Positions 1 to 6,877 of a DNA stretch of 8,890 bases are shown here, piece by piece. The notes under the pieces were generated by a model that was given only the letters and a program-made list of their open reading frames with translations, was not told where the DNA came from and made no database searches. Positions within the stretch are counted from its first letter, which is position 1, and each line of letters opens with the position of its first letter. The translations under genes and the position numbers were made by a program. This DNA comes from Holophagae bacterium (lineage in GTDB: Bacteria; Acidobacteriota; Thermoanaerobaculia; Thermoanaerobaculales; Sulfomarinibacteraceae). The stretch is from the NCBI GenBank assembly GCA_030637505.1, contig DAOWGJ010000253.1, positions 1 through 8,890 on the forward strand. Reading direction: 5' to 3'.

Positions 1-1
1 C

Positions 2-22
2 CTCGAGGTGCTCACCGACTAA
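2..22 (+). CDS. Possible 3' end of an upstream gene
   Basis: The frame starting at position 2 reads Leu-Glu-Val-Leu-Thr-Asp and then a TAA stop at 20-22, eight bases before the ribosome binding site of the next gene. This could be the tail of an upstream co-directional gene, with DUF2461 downstream in the same operon. Only six codons are visible, so the call rests on position and spacing alone and could be chance. Confidence 0.2.
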   Translation, partial: LEVLTD

Positions 23-30
23 TTGTCGGC

Positions 31-38
31 AAAGGAGG
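31..38 (+). promoter_or_regulatory. Ribosome binding site that decides the DUF2461 start
   Basis: AAAGGAGG is a near-perfect Shine-Dalgarno sequence. Two ATG codons follow in tandem at 40 and 43. The first is only one base from the GG, while the second has a 4-base spacer, so the ATG at 43 is the better start. Confidence 0.7.
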
Positions 39-42
39 ATTG

Positions 43-729
43 ATGTCTGATCACCATTTCGGGCAGGATCTGTTTCGTTTTCTCGAAGACTTGAAGGCCA
101 ACAACAACCGAGAGTGGTTCCAGGCCAACAAGAACCGCTACGTGCGCGACATCAAGGAACCGGCACAGGCATTCATCTCCGATTTCGGGCCGTACCTCGC
201 GAAGGTCAGCCCACATTTCCGGTCTGATCCACGGCCGGTCGGCGGATCCCTCTTCCGTATTTACCGTGATGTGCGTTTCTCAAAAGACAAGAGCCCATAC
301 AAAACCCACGCAGGCCTGCACTTCAGGCACGCAGCCGGCAAAAACGCATTCACGCCGGGCTTCTATCTCCACCTCGAGCCTCACGGTTGTTTTGCGGGAG
401 TCGGGCTCTGGCATCCGGACGGTCCGACCCTCAAGAAGATCCGTGAACGAGTGGCCGAACAGCCCACAGCGTGGAATAAGGCGGTCGAAGACACTGCCTT
501 TGCGCAGGCCTACACCGTCGAGGGAGATCGTCTCAAGCGGCCCCCAAAGGGGTTCGACCCCGACCACGAGCTGGTTGAGGTGCTCAAGTTCAAGGACTTC
601 ACCGGCATCTCGAAACTGACCCAAAAACAAGTGATCTCAAAAGATTTCATCGAGGAGTTCGCACAGCTCTGCCATGCGGGAGGATCCCTGGTCAGATTCA
701 TCTGTGAGGCCTTGGATCAGCCGTATTAG
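43..729 (+). CDS. DUF2461 / TIGR02453 family protein
   Basis: This 228-residue protein matches the DUF2461 (TIGR02453) family over its whole length, and its size is usual for that family. The hallmarks seen are NNREWF at residues 21-26 near the N-terminus, the basic stretch RIYRDVRFSKDKSPYKTH at 72-89, GFYLHLEP at 106-113, GLWHPDGPTLKKIRE at 121-135, LKRPPKGFDPDH at 164-175 and LKFKDFT at 181-187. There is no signal peptide or membrane segment, so it is probably cytoplasmic. The family is widespread in bacteria but its biochemical function is not established, and I do not infer one. The start at 43 is chosen over 40 because of Shine-Dalgarno spacing. The gene converges with the minus-strand sigma operon. 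Nothing looks broken or truncated. Confidence 0.93.
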   Translation: MSDHHFGQDLFRFLEDLKANNNREWFQANKNRYVRDIKEPAQAFISDFGPYLAKVSPHFRSDPRPVGGSLFRIYRDVRFSKDKSPYKTHAGLHFRHAAGKNAFTPGFYLHLEPHGCFAGVGLWHPDGPTLKKIRERVAEQPTAWNKAVEDTAFAQAYTVEGDRLKRPPKGFDPDHELVEVLKFKDFTGISKLTQKQVISKDFIEEFAQLCHAGGSLVRFICEALDQPY

Positions 730-829
730 AATTCAAGGATACTTACCAACCCACGCGAATTCCCTATCCAACGGTGCGTGCCATTCTTGATGTTGTCCCA
801 GGGTACCCTCCCGATGGTTTTGAGGCGCT

Positions 830-880
830 CCCGAAGGCCGGGGCGGGGATTCTCAGGGACAGAGACAGGGGCCGCGCCAG
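830..880 (+). repeat. Dispersed GC-rich repeat, copy A
   Basis: Two blocks define this repeat. Block 1 is CCCGAAGGCCGGGG at 830-843. Block 2 begins with GGGACAG at 856-862 and includes GACAGGGGCCGCGCCAG at 864-880, the two parts overlapping a partly duplicated GACAG unit. The same blocks recur near the other end of the window: block 1 at 8688-8702 (plus) and 8794-8807 (minus), and the 17-base part of block 2 exactly at 8760-8776 (minus). The copy lies between convergent genes. A flanking 7-bp inverted pair, CGGGGCG at 839-845 and CGCCCCG at 884-890, lets the region fold. No ORF here is credible. Confidence 0.7.
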
Positions 881-885
881 GCACG

Positions 886-901
886 CCCCGTTAGGGGTTT
901 T
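886..901 (+). terminator. Weak terminator-like hairpin in the convergent gap
   Basis: CCCC at 886-889 and GGGG at 894-897 can pair around a GTTA loop and are followed by TTTT at 898-901. The stem is only four pairs, and it overlaps the 884-890 arm that can pair with 839-845. It lies about 160 bases after the DUF2461 stop, so its use as that gene's terminator is uncertain. Confidence 0.25.
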
Positions 902-938
902 AGGCGCTCTCGGGTATCGACGCCAGCGATGGCTTTGC

Positions 939-2216
939 TCACGGCGCCGGCAAAGTAACCGGTCGAATGTACTGGGCCATTCCCGCGACAGTGATGGGCA
1001 CCAGAAGCTCGGCGACATCGACAATCGCCAGAGTCAGGGTGCCGTCTGGGCCGGGTTCATAGGAAAGCTTATTGTCGGTGAACGGGTCCGGAATCGTCAG
1101 ATCAGGATCATTGGGCCGGTCAATCGGGTAGGTTCCGGTGGCCAGCATGGTTCGCCGCATCGTTAGAGCCGCCCGGATCAGCTGCCTCTGAGCGGCCACC
1201 GACTGGGCACGGCCAATCGCTTTGTTGAAACCAACGAGGTCCGACTCGACACCGTTGTCGGGCTCCTGCGCCTTGGCTTCCGCATCCAATTGTGTCAATC
1301 GCTCCGGGGTTCTCCCATAGGGAATGGGCAACCACTGTTCGACACGTCGGCGAGCCTGCTGGATATCTTCCCGCCCCAGGTCATCAGGCAGGTCGAGACT
1401 GTGCTCCGGACCGAACTCCCAGCGTGTCACCCCTTTGGTGACCGCCGCCCACAAGGTCGCCTCCCATGCGGCCAGGACCCGGCGGAGATCACCGATTTGG
1501 TCCGTGTGCAGCACCACCGCCTCCAAGGAGTCCAAAAAGGCCGATTCTCCCGCCCACGAGGCGTCGGAGGACACGGCCTCGGCCACCGGAATCAGCATCA
1601 TGCGCTCTATCGCGACCGCAATCAGATAGGTGATCAAGGTGCTCTCTTCGTAGAGAGACCTCGCCATCCGATTCAGGGTTGCCAGGGCCGACAACCCTGC
1701 CTTCGGATCTTCGTCGGCAAAAGCAATTCTCGCGTCGCACAACAGCAATCGGCCTGCTCGCATAAGCGTGAGCAAATCGGGTAGCTCGGCGTCAGTCCCG
1801 TCGCTGTACCGAATGTCGTAGCTTGAGTCTTTGAGCGACACCGCAGTGCCCAGGATCTTGAGGGCGCCTCGGTGACGCTCGAGGGCCCCACGGACGGTTG
1901 CCTTGGTTGTTTGATCCCACTCTGAATAAGGTAAACCTGAAGCGACTCCCACGGCTCCCCTCTCGACATCCGACCAAACCACTGCACCGGCGCCGGCGAG
2001 CACCCATTCGGCAGCGTTCTCCTCGTCCGGAATGGCGGGTTTTTCGAATGACATCAAAAGTTCCACCGCCTCAGGATCAGCCTCAGCCTCCACATGTGCC
2101 AAGAGCGCCTGCCGACCCCGCAGACGCGCCACGGTCAGAATGACAAGGACCAGCAGCACACACACTGCTCCGACCAGGGCGATTCGTCGAAACCAAGAAA
2201 ATTCTCCGACACTCAT
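939..2216 (-). CDS. Membrane-anchored protein of unknown function in the ECF sigma operon
   Basis: This 425-residue protein has one predicted transmembrane segment at residues 12-31, with basic residues at both ends (FRR at 9-11, RLRGR at 31-35), followed by about 390 residues probably exposed outside the cytoplasm. I recognise no enzyme family. The middle (about 145-210) is helix-rich and resembles alpha-helical regions of large hypothetical proteins in Planctomycetes and Acidobacteria. The end carries a YPIDRPND...IPDPFTDNKLSYEPGPDG region (363-392) like the 'DPF.gkpl.Y...dG' tail seen in many such proteins. The start was chosen because its ATG overlaps the upstream TGA as ATGA (2213-2216) and because AGGAG lies seven bases upstream; the longer in-frame reading from 2267 would run through the upstream gene. 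The tight coupling suggests it is made together with the sigma factor and its neighbour. It could be a sensor, co-regulator or effector; the sequence does not decide. Confidence 0.85.
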   Translation of the reverse strand: MSVGEFSWFRRIALVGAVCVLLVLVILTVARLRGRQALLAHVEAEADPEAVELLMSFEKPAIPDEENAAEWVLAGAGAVVWSDVERGAVGVASGLPYSEWDQTTKATVRGALERHRGALKILGTAVSLKDSSYDIRYSDGTDAELPDLLTLMRAGRLLLCDARIAFADEDPKAGLSALATLNRMARSLYEESTLITYLIAVAIERMMLIPVAEAVSSDASWAGESAFLDSLEAVVLHTDQIGDLRRVLAAWEATLWAAVTKGVTRWEFGPEHSLDLPDDLGREDIQQARRRVEQWLPIPYGRTPERLTQLDAEAKAQEPDNGVESDLVGFNKAIGRAQSVAAQRQLIRAALTMRRTMLATGTYPIDRPNDPDLTIPDPFTDNKLSYEPGPDGTLTLAIVDVAELLVPITVAGMAQYIRPVTLPAP

Positions 2217-2626
2217 GATGCTTCTCCTATTGCTATCGAGCCGATGCAGTCGGGCATTCCATCGCACAGCAGGTCATCGATCAATCCGTGAACCTCAGTC
2301 AAGGTCGGACCTTTTGACCCATGCTTGACGAGAACCGACTCGAGACCTAGGGAGATCAGCCAGCTGGATTCCGGCTCACCGCCTCCGTCGGTGATTTCCG
2401 GCAATGCCTGCGTCCCCAGGGTCAGATTGATCGTGAGTAGGATGGCAACCGCCCCGGTCCAGGCAAAACGCAGAAAAGCGCTGCCCCACAGAACATCTTC
2501 GAGACTCCGACGGACTGGTCGAGCATTCGCCTGGAGAGCGACTGACAACGCACGTTGTTTGAGGCCATTGGGCGCCTTTGGCTTGCACAACTTGGAAAGC
2601 AGTTCCTCCGGCTCGAGTCTTTTCAT
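2213..2626 (-). CDS. Single-pass membrane protein, putative anti-sigma factor
   Basis: This protein has 137 residues. Residues 1-48 form a basic cytoplasmic head including APNGLKQRALSVALQA (18-33), a 'aP.gL..r.L..A' pattern I associate with membrane proteins encoded beside ECF sigma factors. A hydrophobic segment at about 50-70 (FLRFAWTGAVAILLTINLTLG) would cross the membrane once, leaving a C-terminal tail of about 65 residues containing two cysteines (C120, C126). No zinc-binding HxxxCxxC anti-sigma motif is present, so this is not a canonical ZAS-domain protein. Its ATG overlaps the sigma factor TGA (ATGA, 2623-2626), and its own stop overlaps the next start in the same way. Position, topology and coupling make an anti-sigma role the leading hypothesis, but that is inference. 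An accessory membrane protein is the alternative. Confidence 0.8.
   Translation of the reverse strand: MKRLEPEELLSKLCKPKAPNGLKQRALSVALQANARPVRRSLEDVLWGSAFLRFAWTGAVAILLTINLTLGTQALPEITDGGGEPESSWLISLGLESVLVKHGSKGPTLTEVHGLIDDLLCDGMPDCIGSIAIGEAS
2224..2228 (-). promoter_or_regulatory. Ribosome binding site inside the anti-sigma-like gene
   Basis: On the minus strand AGGAG sits seven bases before the ATG at 2216, within the last codons of the preceding gene. It supports the internal ATG as the start of the 425-residue protein and fits reinitiation at an ATGA junction. Confidence 0.6.
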
Positions 2627-3219
2627 CGGCTTACCCCTACCATTTTTCTGAGACGGCGTATTGCCAATCGGTAACGGCTCGCCGCGGTGAACGTCGGGAC
2701 CGCCATCACGGCGCCAATCTCTCGAAAGCTCAGTTCCTCGAAGTGGCGCAAGAACACAGTTTCGCGTTGTGCCGCCGGCAAATGTCCGAGGAGGGTGGCC
2801 GCTCGCTTCGCATCGATAGTCTCCTCAGCCAAAGAGGCCGCACCTGCGAACGCCGATGCGGTTTCGAGTGGTTCGGCGGGCCGTCTCCGTTTGACCACGT
2901 CAACAGCTGCGTTATGCGCCATGCGAAGCAGGTACCCGCGGGGATTATCCGCCCCGGCAAGAGCTCGGGGCATTCGGGCCAATCGAACGAAAACGTCCTG
3001 GACCGCATCCTCAGCGTCACCAGCGTTGCCGGTGCGATACAACGCGAGGCCGAAAAGCTCATCGGCACATAAATCCCAAATCCGGTCGAGCGAATCCAGT
3101 GAACCGTTCGCAAGATCAGCGGCGAGCGAACTCAGCGTATCGACATCAGCAGTCTTGAGACTCTTCCACAAATCGAGTTGACCCTCTTGTAAAACCACGG
3201 ACCCAGGTACAGCTTCCAT
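2623..3219 (-). CDS. ECF-type RNA polymerase sigma factor (sigma-70 family)
   Basis: This 198-residue protein has the two-domain layout of an extracytoplasmic-function sigma factor. Region 2 spans about residues 40-110, with the polymerase-binding stretch DAEDAVQDVFVRL at 68-80 and NPRGYLLRMAHNAAVDVVKRRR at 92-113. Region 4 spans about 143-193 and ends in a helix-turn-helix, LPAAQRETVFLRHFEELSFR then EIGAVMAVPTFTAASRYRLAIRRLRK. The protein would direct RNA polymerase to a specific promoter set. The usual recognition-helix lead 'VP.GTVKSR' is replaced by VPTFTAASRYR; TAASRYR-type versions occur in other environmental lineages. The ATG at 3219 is preferred over the GTG at 3222, though neither has a good Shine-Dalgarno sequence (AGG ends two bases upstream). 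It is the first gene of the minus-strand operon, and its neighbours suggest control by membrane sequestration. Confidence 0.93.
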   Translation of the reverse strand: MEAVPGSVVLQEGQLDLWKSLKTADVDTLSSLAADLANGSLDSLDRIWDLCADELFGLALYRTGNAGDAEDAVQDVFVRLARMPRALAGADNPRGYLLRMAHNAAVDVVKRRRPAEPLETASAFAGAASLAEETIDAKRAATLLGHLPAAQRETVFLRHFEELSFREIGAVMAVPTFTAASRYRLAIRRLRKMVGVSR

Positions 3220-3271
3220 CACCTACTATGACCGATCGAGCCGCAGTTTTTGTCACTCCTTCGGGGTATTT

Positions 3272-3299
3272 CACCGAATTCAGATCGGAATTCTCGGTG
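3272..3299. promoter_or_regulatory. Imperfect palindrome upstream of the sigma operon
   Basis: CACCGAATTC at 3272-3281 and GAATTCTCGGTG at 3288-3299 form an inverted repeat with a two-base insertion in one arm and a 6-base spacer. It lies 53-80 bases upstream of the sigma factor start, where an operator or promoter element would be placed. No regulator is known, and a promoter for the operon could not be assigned with confidence. Confidence 0.35.
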
Positions 3300-3300
3300 T

Positions 3301-3396
3301 GCTCCCTCTTTGTGCCTTTTTGTGGCTAATTCTTTTCGCTCTTTGCGTTCTCTACGAGAGATTTGTCTTCATCCGCGCCTCTGCGCCTCTGCGTTG
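3301..3396. repeat. Short-word intergenic repeat relic (CTTTGCG/CTCTGCG type)
   Basis: The stretch is built of reiterated pyrimidine-rich words: CTCTTTGTGCC, CTCTTTGCGTTCTCT, then GCGCCTCTGCGCCTCTGCG at 3375-3393. On the minus strand it reads as purine-rich GCAGAGGCGCAGAGG words followed by GCAAAGAG and GCACAAAGAGG. I recall closely similar CAGAGGC/CAAAGAC-word repeats in intergenic regions of many unrelated environmental genomes. Inside it TCTCT-ACG-AGAGA (3349-3361) is a small palindrome. Any ORF through it would be an artefact of the repeat. Its function is unknown. Confidence 0.6.
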
Positions 3397-3413
3397 AATT
3401 TCTTGCACCCAAA

Positions 3414-3477
3414 ATGGTGGGCCAAGGCCCACCCTACGGAGTATCGGTTCGCTGTAGGGTGGGCCTTGGCCCACCAT
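3414..3477 (-). terminator. Perfect 24-bp inverted repeat with nested palindromes; probable mfd terminator
   Basis: The left arm at 3414-3437 and the right arm at 3454-3477 are exact reverse complements over all 24 bases, separated by a 16-base spacer. Each arm is itself nearly palindromic (GGTGGGCC-AA-GGCCCACC), so the element can fold as one long hairpin or as two short ones. Read on the minus strand it begins 14 bases after the mfd stop, and its stem is followed by TTTT (3410-3413 region), which fits an intrinsic terminator. The nested layout also looks like a REP/BIME-type repeat, so it may be a mobile repeat serving as a terminator. Confidence 0.75.
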
Positions 3478-3491
3478 CCTGCGGTCGTCCG

Positions 3492-6400
3492 TCAACCCTC
3501 CTGCACCAACGCCACCAACAGATCCCGCAACTCCCGTGCACCGAGTTGCCCACCGCCGTCGGGCAGGGTGATCTCGCCAGTCGGGGTGATGCGGGCGCCG
3601 GGCACGGTTCCCAGGACCTTGGCCAGGGCCGCGGGGGGCGCAGCCTCACCATCCAACCGCAGACGCCAGACGCCGGACCGGCGCATGATGGAGATGATCC
3701 TCGCGGCCCGGGCCGCGATCCGGAGCTGTTGCCCTACGCTGAGATTGTCCAACTGTGGAGGCGCCGCGCCATAACGATCGACGATCTCGTCCAACAGGTC
3801 TATCAGAGCCTCGTCGTCGTCGCACGCGGCCAGCCTCTTGTAGAAGCTCAAGCGAAGGGCCGGTTCGGGAATGAAGTCTCCCGGCAGCTGCACATCCAAA
3901 CCCAGCTTGAGCTCGACCTCGCGCTGCACGGGGCTTTCCCGGCCCTCAAGCTCTGCGATGGACTCCTCCAGCAGGCGACAGTAGGTCTCGAAGCCGACGG
4001 CCTCCATGAAACCGTGCTGCTCTGCGCCCAGCATGTTGCCGGCGCCACGGATTTCCAGGTCTCGGGCTGCGATCCGAAAGCCCGCTCCCAACTCGCAGAA
4101 CTCCTGGACCGCCGCCAACCGGGCTCTGGCGGGATCGGACAGGGCCTGCCCCGGAGGCACGAGGAACGAGGCGTAAGCCATGCGGTCGGACCGCCCCACC
4201 CTGCCGCGCAGCTGGTAGAGCTGGGCCAGGCCGAAACGATCGGCACGATTGACAAGGAGGGTGTTGGCGTTGGGGATATCCAGACCGTTCTCGATGATGG
4301 CCGTCGCAAGGAGCACATCGGCCTCGCGTCCGTAGAAGGCGTGCATGGCCTTCTCCAGGTCCCGCTCACCCATTTGGCCGTGCGCAACGACGACCCGAGC
4401 TTCCGGCACCACTGTTCGCAGCCAATCGGCCATGGCGCCGATTGAACGCACGCGGTTGTGCACGAAAAAGACCTGTCCGCCCCGCTCCAATTCGTGCAGG
4501 ATCGCTTCCCTGACGATATCCTCGGAAAACTCCAGAACCGCGGTCTCGACCGCCTGGCGGTCTCGGGGAGGGGTCTCAATCAATGAGATATCTCTCAAGC
4601 CGGAGAATGCCATATTCAGGGTGCGGGGAATCGGCGTCGCCGACATCGCCAAGACGTCCACCTCGGTCCGCATCTTTTTCAGGCGTTCTTTTTGTGCCAC
4701 ACCGAAGCGCTGCTCCTCATCGAGGATGACCAACCCGAGGTCCCGGAATTGGACACCACCAGCCAGCAACCGGTGGGTCCCGATGACGATGTCGACCCGG
4801 CCCTCCTTGAGTTCCTGAAGAATCTCCTTGGAGCGGGACGGCGAAACGAACCGGCTGAGCATCTCGACCTCAACCGGGAACCCGCTCATGCGTTCCCTGA
4901 AGGTCTCCATGTGCTGTTCGACCAGAATGGTGGTCGGCGCCAGAATCGCAACCTGTTTGCCGTCCAGGACGGCCTTGAAGGCGGCTCGAATGGCGACTTC
5001 GGTCTTGCCGAATCCAACGTCCCCGCACAGCAGCCGGTCCATCGGCCGGGAACTCTCCAAATCGCTTTTGATGTCCGCGACGGCCTGCGCCTGGTCGAGG
5101 GTAAGATCCCAGGCGAAGGCCTGCTCGAACTCCTTCTGCCACGGCGAATCCGGCGAGAAGGCAAAGCCTGTGGCCGCCCTGCGCACGGCAGCCAAACGCA
5201 GGAGTTCCGCCGCCATTTCGCGAACCGCTTTCTTGACTCGCGCCTTCCGCCGCTGCCCGGCCACTCCCCCCAATCGGTCCAGTTTCGGCGCGGTCTCGAC
5301 CTCGCCGGAGGCGTACTTCTGTATCAGATCGGCGCGCTCTACCGGAACCATCAAGCTGGCGCCGGCCTGGTACTCCAGCGCCAACATCTCTGTATGACGC
5401 CCCTCGACCTCGATCCGGCGGAACCCGGTGAATCGCCCGATCCCGTGGTCCATATGCACGATCAGATCCCCCGGCTTGAGATCGCGAAGGTCCGATGTAA
5501 ATGCGGCGAGGCCCTTGTGACGGGGCCGCGGGCGCGGTACGGCGGTCAGGGCCCGGCGTCCGTAGATCGCGAGGCCGCCATCCCAAACGAACCCCTCGCG
5601 GATTCCGCAACGGCAGATGAAGACTTCGTTCGGCCCCGGAATTCCCGTCACCGGGACGACCTCCCCACCCTCCAGCAGGTGCGTGAAGCGCCGTTCTTCC
5701 CCTTCGGTCGCGACAGCAAGAATCTGCACGAAGTCCTCAGCACGCCGCCTACGGATATTCGGCACCAAATCGGGTATGCGGCGTACGAAACTCTCCATCG
5801 GATGTGTCTGCAGCCGCCACCATCGTGTCGTGCCGTCCACAATCTCCAACTGCTCGATCCGGAGATCGGGCGCCTCGATCTGCGCCTTCACCACCTCGGG
5901 ATCGAAAAGAAGGCGTGACGGGTCGGGCAGGTGGGCACCACGTTCGTCCAGGGTCCTCCACTCGCGTCCCTGCACCTTGACCCATCGAGCCAGCTCACCG
6001 AGGACCTCGTCTCGGTCGCACACGATGACCGAAGTGCCAAGATCCAACCAGCTCAAGGGGTCCGGCTCGAGCAAGTGGCAGGCGCCCCACCAGAGGCGCC
6101 GCTCGACTCCGGACCGAATCTGAGACGCCAGTGCCGGGAACTCGGATTCCAGCAGGGCCGCCAGGCGGTGAGTCCGGTCATCCGAGAAAGGAAAGGCCTC
6201 GAGGGGCAGGATCTCCAGCATCTCGACCTCGCCCTCGACGCCTCGTTGGTCCGTCGGGTCGAAACGCCGGATTCGATCGATGTGGACATCGTCCAGTTCC
6301 AGGCGAAAGGCCGTCTCTCCCCCGGTATGAACGTCGACGATCGAACCCCGAATGGCACAGTCCCCGGACTCCTCGACCAGATCCACCCGCCGGTAGCCTG

Positions 6401-6824
6401 CAACCGCCAACCCGTGGGCCAGATCGTCGGTATCGATCTCCTGACCCTTGCGAAGCCTCAGCGTCGCAGCCTGGATTGACGACGGCCTCGCCGTCGGCGC
6501 CAACAGGGCTCGGGCCGGCACGACGATGAGGTCGATCTCATCTCTGGCGATTCGGTCCAACAGACGGACCACCTCCAACCTCGCGGCCAGTGGCGGCTCG
6601 ACACCCTGGTAGATTGAAACGAGGTCTTCGGGGACAATCCCTGTTCGAAGATCTGGTCGGAGCAACGAGAGAACCGCCGCAAATTCCTCTGCCTCGGCGC
6701 CATGAGGCACGATGACAAGGGTCCGGTTTCCGACTGAGCCTTCCCCACCGATCGCCGCCGCCACAAGGGCTCGTGCACCAGGAACGATGCCGCCGATCGC
6801 CAGATTGGTCCGACCCCGACGCAT
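3492..6824 (-). CDS. mfd: Transcription-repair coupling factor Mfd
   Basis: From the ATG at 6824 the protein has 1110 residues; E. coli Mfd has 1148. Mfd is an ATP-driven DNA translocase that binds stalled RNA polymerase, dislodges it and recruits UvrA for excision repair. The N-terminal UvrB-like region covers about 1-300. The RNA-polymerase-interacting domain lies at about 450-505 (GDLIVHMDHGIGRFTGF onward). The RecG-like helicase core follows, with Walker A GDVGFGKTEV at 601-610, DEEQRFG at 702-708, SATPIPRT at 728-735, an IIENGLDIP motif at 843-851 and QLRGRVGR at 871-878. The C-terminal TRCF domain is at about 985-1085. All key motifs are intact. The ATG lies 53 bases after the upstream stop without a clear Shine-Dalgarno sequence. 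An in-frame CTG at 6881 would add 19 residues that resemble the family's first helix, so the true start is uncertain. Open frame continuing to 7148 lies within the upstream gene. Confidence 0.97.
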   Translation of the reverse strand: MRRGRTNLAIGGIVPGARALVAAAIGGEGSVGNRTLVIVPHGAEAEEFAAVLSLLRPDLRTGIVPEDLVSIYQGVEPPLAARLEVVRLLDRIARDEIDLIVVPARALLAPTARPSSIQAATLRLRKGQEIDTDDLAHGLAVAGYRRVDLVEESGDCAIRGSIVDVHTGGETAFRLELDDVHIDRIRRFDPTDQRGVEGEVEMLEILPLEAFPFSDDRTHRLAALLESEFPALASQIRSGVERRLWWGACHLLEPDPLSWLDLGTSVIVCDRDEVLGELARWVKVQGREWRTLDERGAHLPDPSRLLFDPEVVKAQIEAPDLRIEQLEIVDGTTRWWRLQTHPMESFVRRIPDLVPNIRRRRAEDFVQILAVATEGEERRFTHLLEGGEVVPVTGIPGPNEVFICRCGIREGFVWDGGLAIYGRRALTAVPRPRPRHKGLAAFTSDLRDLKPGDLIVHMDHGIGRFTGFRRIEVEGRHTEMLALEYQAGASLMVPVERADLIQKYASGEVETAPKLDRLGGVAGQRRKARVKKAVREMAAELLRLAAVRRAATGFAFSPDSPWQKEFEQAFAWDLTLDQAQAVADIKSDLESSRPMDRLLCGDVGFGKTEVAIRAAFKAVLDGKQVAILAPTTILVEQHMETFRERMSGFPVEVEMLSRFVSPSRSKEILQELKEGRVDIVIGTHRLLAGGVQFRDLGLVILDEEQRFGVAQKERLKKMRTEVDVLAMSATPIPRTLNMAFSGLRDISLIETPPRDRQAVETAVLEFSEDIVREAILHELERGGQVFFVHNRVRSIGAMADWLRTVVPEARVVVAHGQMGERDLEKAMHAFYGREADVLLATAIIENGLDIPNANTLLVNRADRFGLAQLYQLRGRVGRSDRMAYASFLVPPGQALSDPARARLAAVQEFCELGAGFRIAARDLEIRGAGNMLGAEQHGFMEAVGFETYCRLLEESIAELEGRESPVQREVELKLGLDVQLPGDFIPEPALRLSFYKRLAACDDDEALIDLLDEIVDRYGAAPPQLDNLSVGQQLRIAARAARIISIMRRSGVWRLRLDGEAAPPAALAKVLGTVPGARITPTGEITLPDGGGQLGARELRDLLVALVQEG

Positions 6825-6877
6825 GGCGTCGGAGAGGTCGCTGAGGTCCGGAAGGGGAAGACGGTGGCTGATTGCGG

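Noticed and set aside
2217..2267. Longer start for the 425-residue membrane protein
   Set aside because: It would overlap the preceding gene by 55 bases; the ATGA junction with AGGAG upstream is far more convincing.
3301..3396. CRISPR array
   Set aside because: The words repeat without regular spacers or a constant repeat length, and no cas genes are present.
3250..3774. Plus-strand open frame of 174 codons
   Set aside because: It translates the word repeat and both arms of the nested palindrome, then runs antisense into mfd; it is a repeat artefact.
3363..5918. Long plus-strand open frames of 360 and 408 codons opposite mfd
   Set aside because: They lie antisense to an intact mfd with all helicase motifs, have no recognisable domain, and are expected from GC-rich codon use. 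The first also begins inside the repeat region.
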